From NCBI GenBank assembly GCA_959028445.1, contig CAUFRY010000022.1:1-33577 (forward strand): a DNA stretch of 33,577 bases. The letters are read 5' to 3'. This stretch comes from an uncultured Collinsella sp. (GTDB lineage: Bacteria > Actinomycetota > Coriobacteriia > Coriobacteriales > Coriobacteriaceae). Position numbers and translations under genes: made by a program. The notes below the pieces were generated by a model that was not told the DNA's origin, did no database searches, and worked only from the letters and a program-made list of their open reading frames with translations. This document shows positions 33,061 through 33,577 of this stretch, piece by piece. How positions within the stretch are numbered: position 1 is the stretch's first letter; every line of letters begins with the position of its first letter.

Positions 33061-33452
33061 GCGTTCCTCTGGTCCTCGATATACTGCCTGACGGCCTCGG
33101 GCGTCGCCCCGCCGACGGTCGAGACGAAGTAGCTGTTCGTCCAGAGCGTCGGCAGCTTGCGCTTCAGCTGCGGGAACTCGGCGCGCAGGTCGTGGCTGGT
33201 CCTGCCCTTGATGCGCTTCACGGCCCGGTGGATGCCGAACTGGGGGTCGACTGAGACGAGCATGTGCACGCGGTCGGGCATGACCTTGATTTCCCTTATC
33301 TCGAAATCGAGTTCCTCCGCGACCTCGTGCGCGATCTCCTCGAAGCGGGAGCCGATGCCGTCCACGAGCACCTTCCTGCGGTATTTCGGGCAGAAGACCA
33401 CATGGTAGTCGCAGTCCCAGACTATGTTGTCGTTGCTCCTGTATCTATCCAT
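33057..33452 (-). CDS. tnpA: TnpA Y1 transposase (IS200-like), HUH motif altered
   Basis: TnpA moves the element as single-stranded DNA using a catalytic Tyr and a metal bound by two histidines (HUH). The 131-aa protein is full length. YHVVFCPKYRRKVL (about residues 16-29), KGRTSHDLRAEFP and LWTNSYFVSTVGGA match the family. The Tyr is in VRQYIEDQ (about 125). However, the motif normally DHVHLLV reads PDRVHMLV: the first His is Arg, one base change (CAC to CGC). The element may therefore be unable to move by itself. A TATACT box lies upstream but no clear ribosome-binding site. Its stop overlaps the tnpB start. Confidence 0.93.
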   Translation of the reverse strand: MDRYRSNDNIVWDCDYHVVFCPKYRRKVLVDGIGSRFEEIAHEVAEELDFEIREIKVMPDRVHMLVSVDPQFGIHRAVKRIKGRTSHDLRAEFPQLKRKLPTLWTNSYFVSTVGGATPEAVRQYIEDQRNA

Positions 33453-33507
33453 GAAAACAGTATACCACTTGCAGCCGTATATGTATATCGGCTGACGCCG
33501 ATGCGCC

Positions 33508-33543
33508 TTATATCCCCATATCTGCCTTGATTATCGACTTCAT
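33508..33543 (-). pseudogene. possible gene start interrupted by the IS (MKSIIKADMGI)
   Basis: An ATG at 33543 follows GGGAGGTG at good spacing and encodes only 11 residues before TAA at 33510-33508, right at the estimated left end of the IS. A strong ribosome-binding site feeding an 11-codon frame suggests a gene whose start was cut off by the insertion, possibly an upstream start for the 31209-31778 gene. The last 34 bases of the window hold nothing else apart from a 12-bp palindrome CGTACATGTACG at the very end. Confidence 0.35.
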
Positions 33544-33577
33544 CCGAACACCTCCCACATTCATCCGTACATGTACG

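Larger units (their letters stand above)
31818..33513 (-). mobile_element. IS200/IS605-family element (tnpA + tnpB)
   Basis: On the minus strand the element runs from a left end with a subterminal hairpin, ATCGGC-TGAC-GCCGAT on the plus strand (33487-33502). It continues through tnpA and tnpB to a right end with the hairpin CCCCATGGC-TAAA-GCCAGGGG (31826-31845), ending at TCAA (31821-31818). Right ends with this CCCCTGGCTTTAGCCATGGGG hairpin, ending GTGTCAA, are typical of the family (21 bases here split as CCCCTGGC / TTTA / GCCATGGGG). The right boundary is well supported; the left (about 33505-33515) is an estimate. Such elements do not make target duplications; none is seen. Confidence 0.85.

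Noticed and set aside
33566..33577. 12-bp palindrome at the window end as an attachment site
   Set aside because: Too short and cut by the window edge; no integrase is nearby.

Overview
The window looks like a chromosomal segment of a Coriobacteriia gut actinobacterium, most likely Collinsella or a close relative. This rests on gene content and remembered family resemblance, not on a search: a mannose-type PTS with a ManO-like gene, an HspR-controlled dnaK operon, a NiaR-type NAD operon, small 2[4Fe-4S] ferredoxins and large multi-cluster Fe-S flavoproteins. Coding DNA is GC-rich and most genes read on the minus strand. I support 25 intact protein genes, one 57-aa small gene, one tRNA and one IS200/IS605-type element.

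Layout. 2-77: tRNA-Arg(CCU). 181-351: three tandem 46-nt palindromes. 370-3652: mannose-family PTS operon, reading IIAB, IIC, IID, ManO on the minus strand. 4058-4486: an orphan hypA. 4681-7458: a 925-aa iron-sulfur flavoprotein, divergent from a TetR regulator with two matched 15-bp operators between them. The regulator is followed by a multipass membrane protein. 9614-11116: a membrane-anchored acidic protein. 11190-12542: an AAA/DUF4143-type ATPase with a large dyad over its promoter region. 12865-15798: a 57-aa protein and clpB. 16158-16805: a small membrane-anchored protein between two related direct repeats. 17016-19316: an aconitase-family hydratase. 19748-24047: dnaK-grpE-dnaJ(CbpA-like)-hspR. 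24320-24489: a second array of three 46-nt palindromes. 24714-24899: a ferredoxin. 24991-28857: nadA-nadB-nadC-niaR. 29149-31148: a LytTR response regulator and GHKL histidine kinase pair. 31209-31778: a protein with weak resemblance to the uracil-DNA glycosylase fold. 31818 to about 33513: the IS element (tnpA, tnpB).

How parts work together. HspR (19748-20164) probably represses both dnaK and clpB: their upstream regions share a nearly identical 32-33 bp element found nowhere else I noticed. NiaR, the last gene of the nad operon, probably binds the perfect 19-bp-arm dyad that overlaps the nadA promoter, closing a feedback loop. The TetR protein probably controls itself and the divergent flavoprotein through its twin operators.

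The most unusual non-coding content is a set of palindromic repeat families whose arms covary. One is a 62-bp-period array (46-nt palindrome plus 16-nt spacer) present three times at each of two distant loci. The other is a 67-69 bp hairpin with 19-20 bp arms and a 29-nt loop, present twice. In the IS element, TnpB keeps all its catalytic residues, while TnpA has Arg in place of the first His of its HUH motif.
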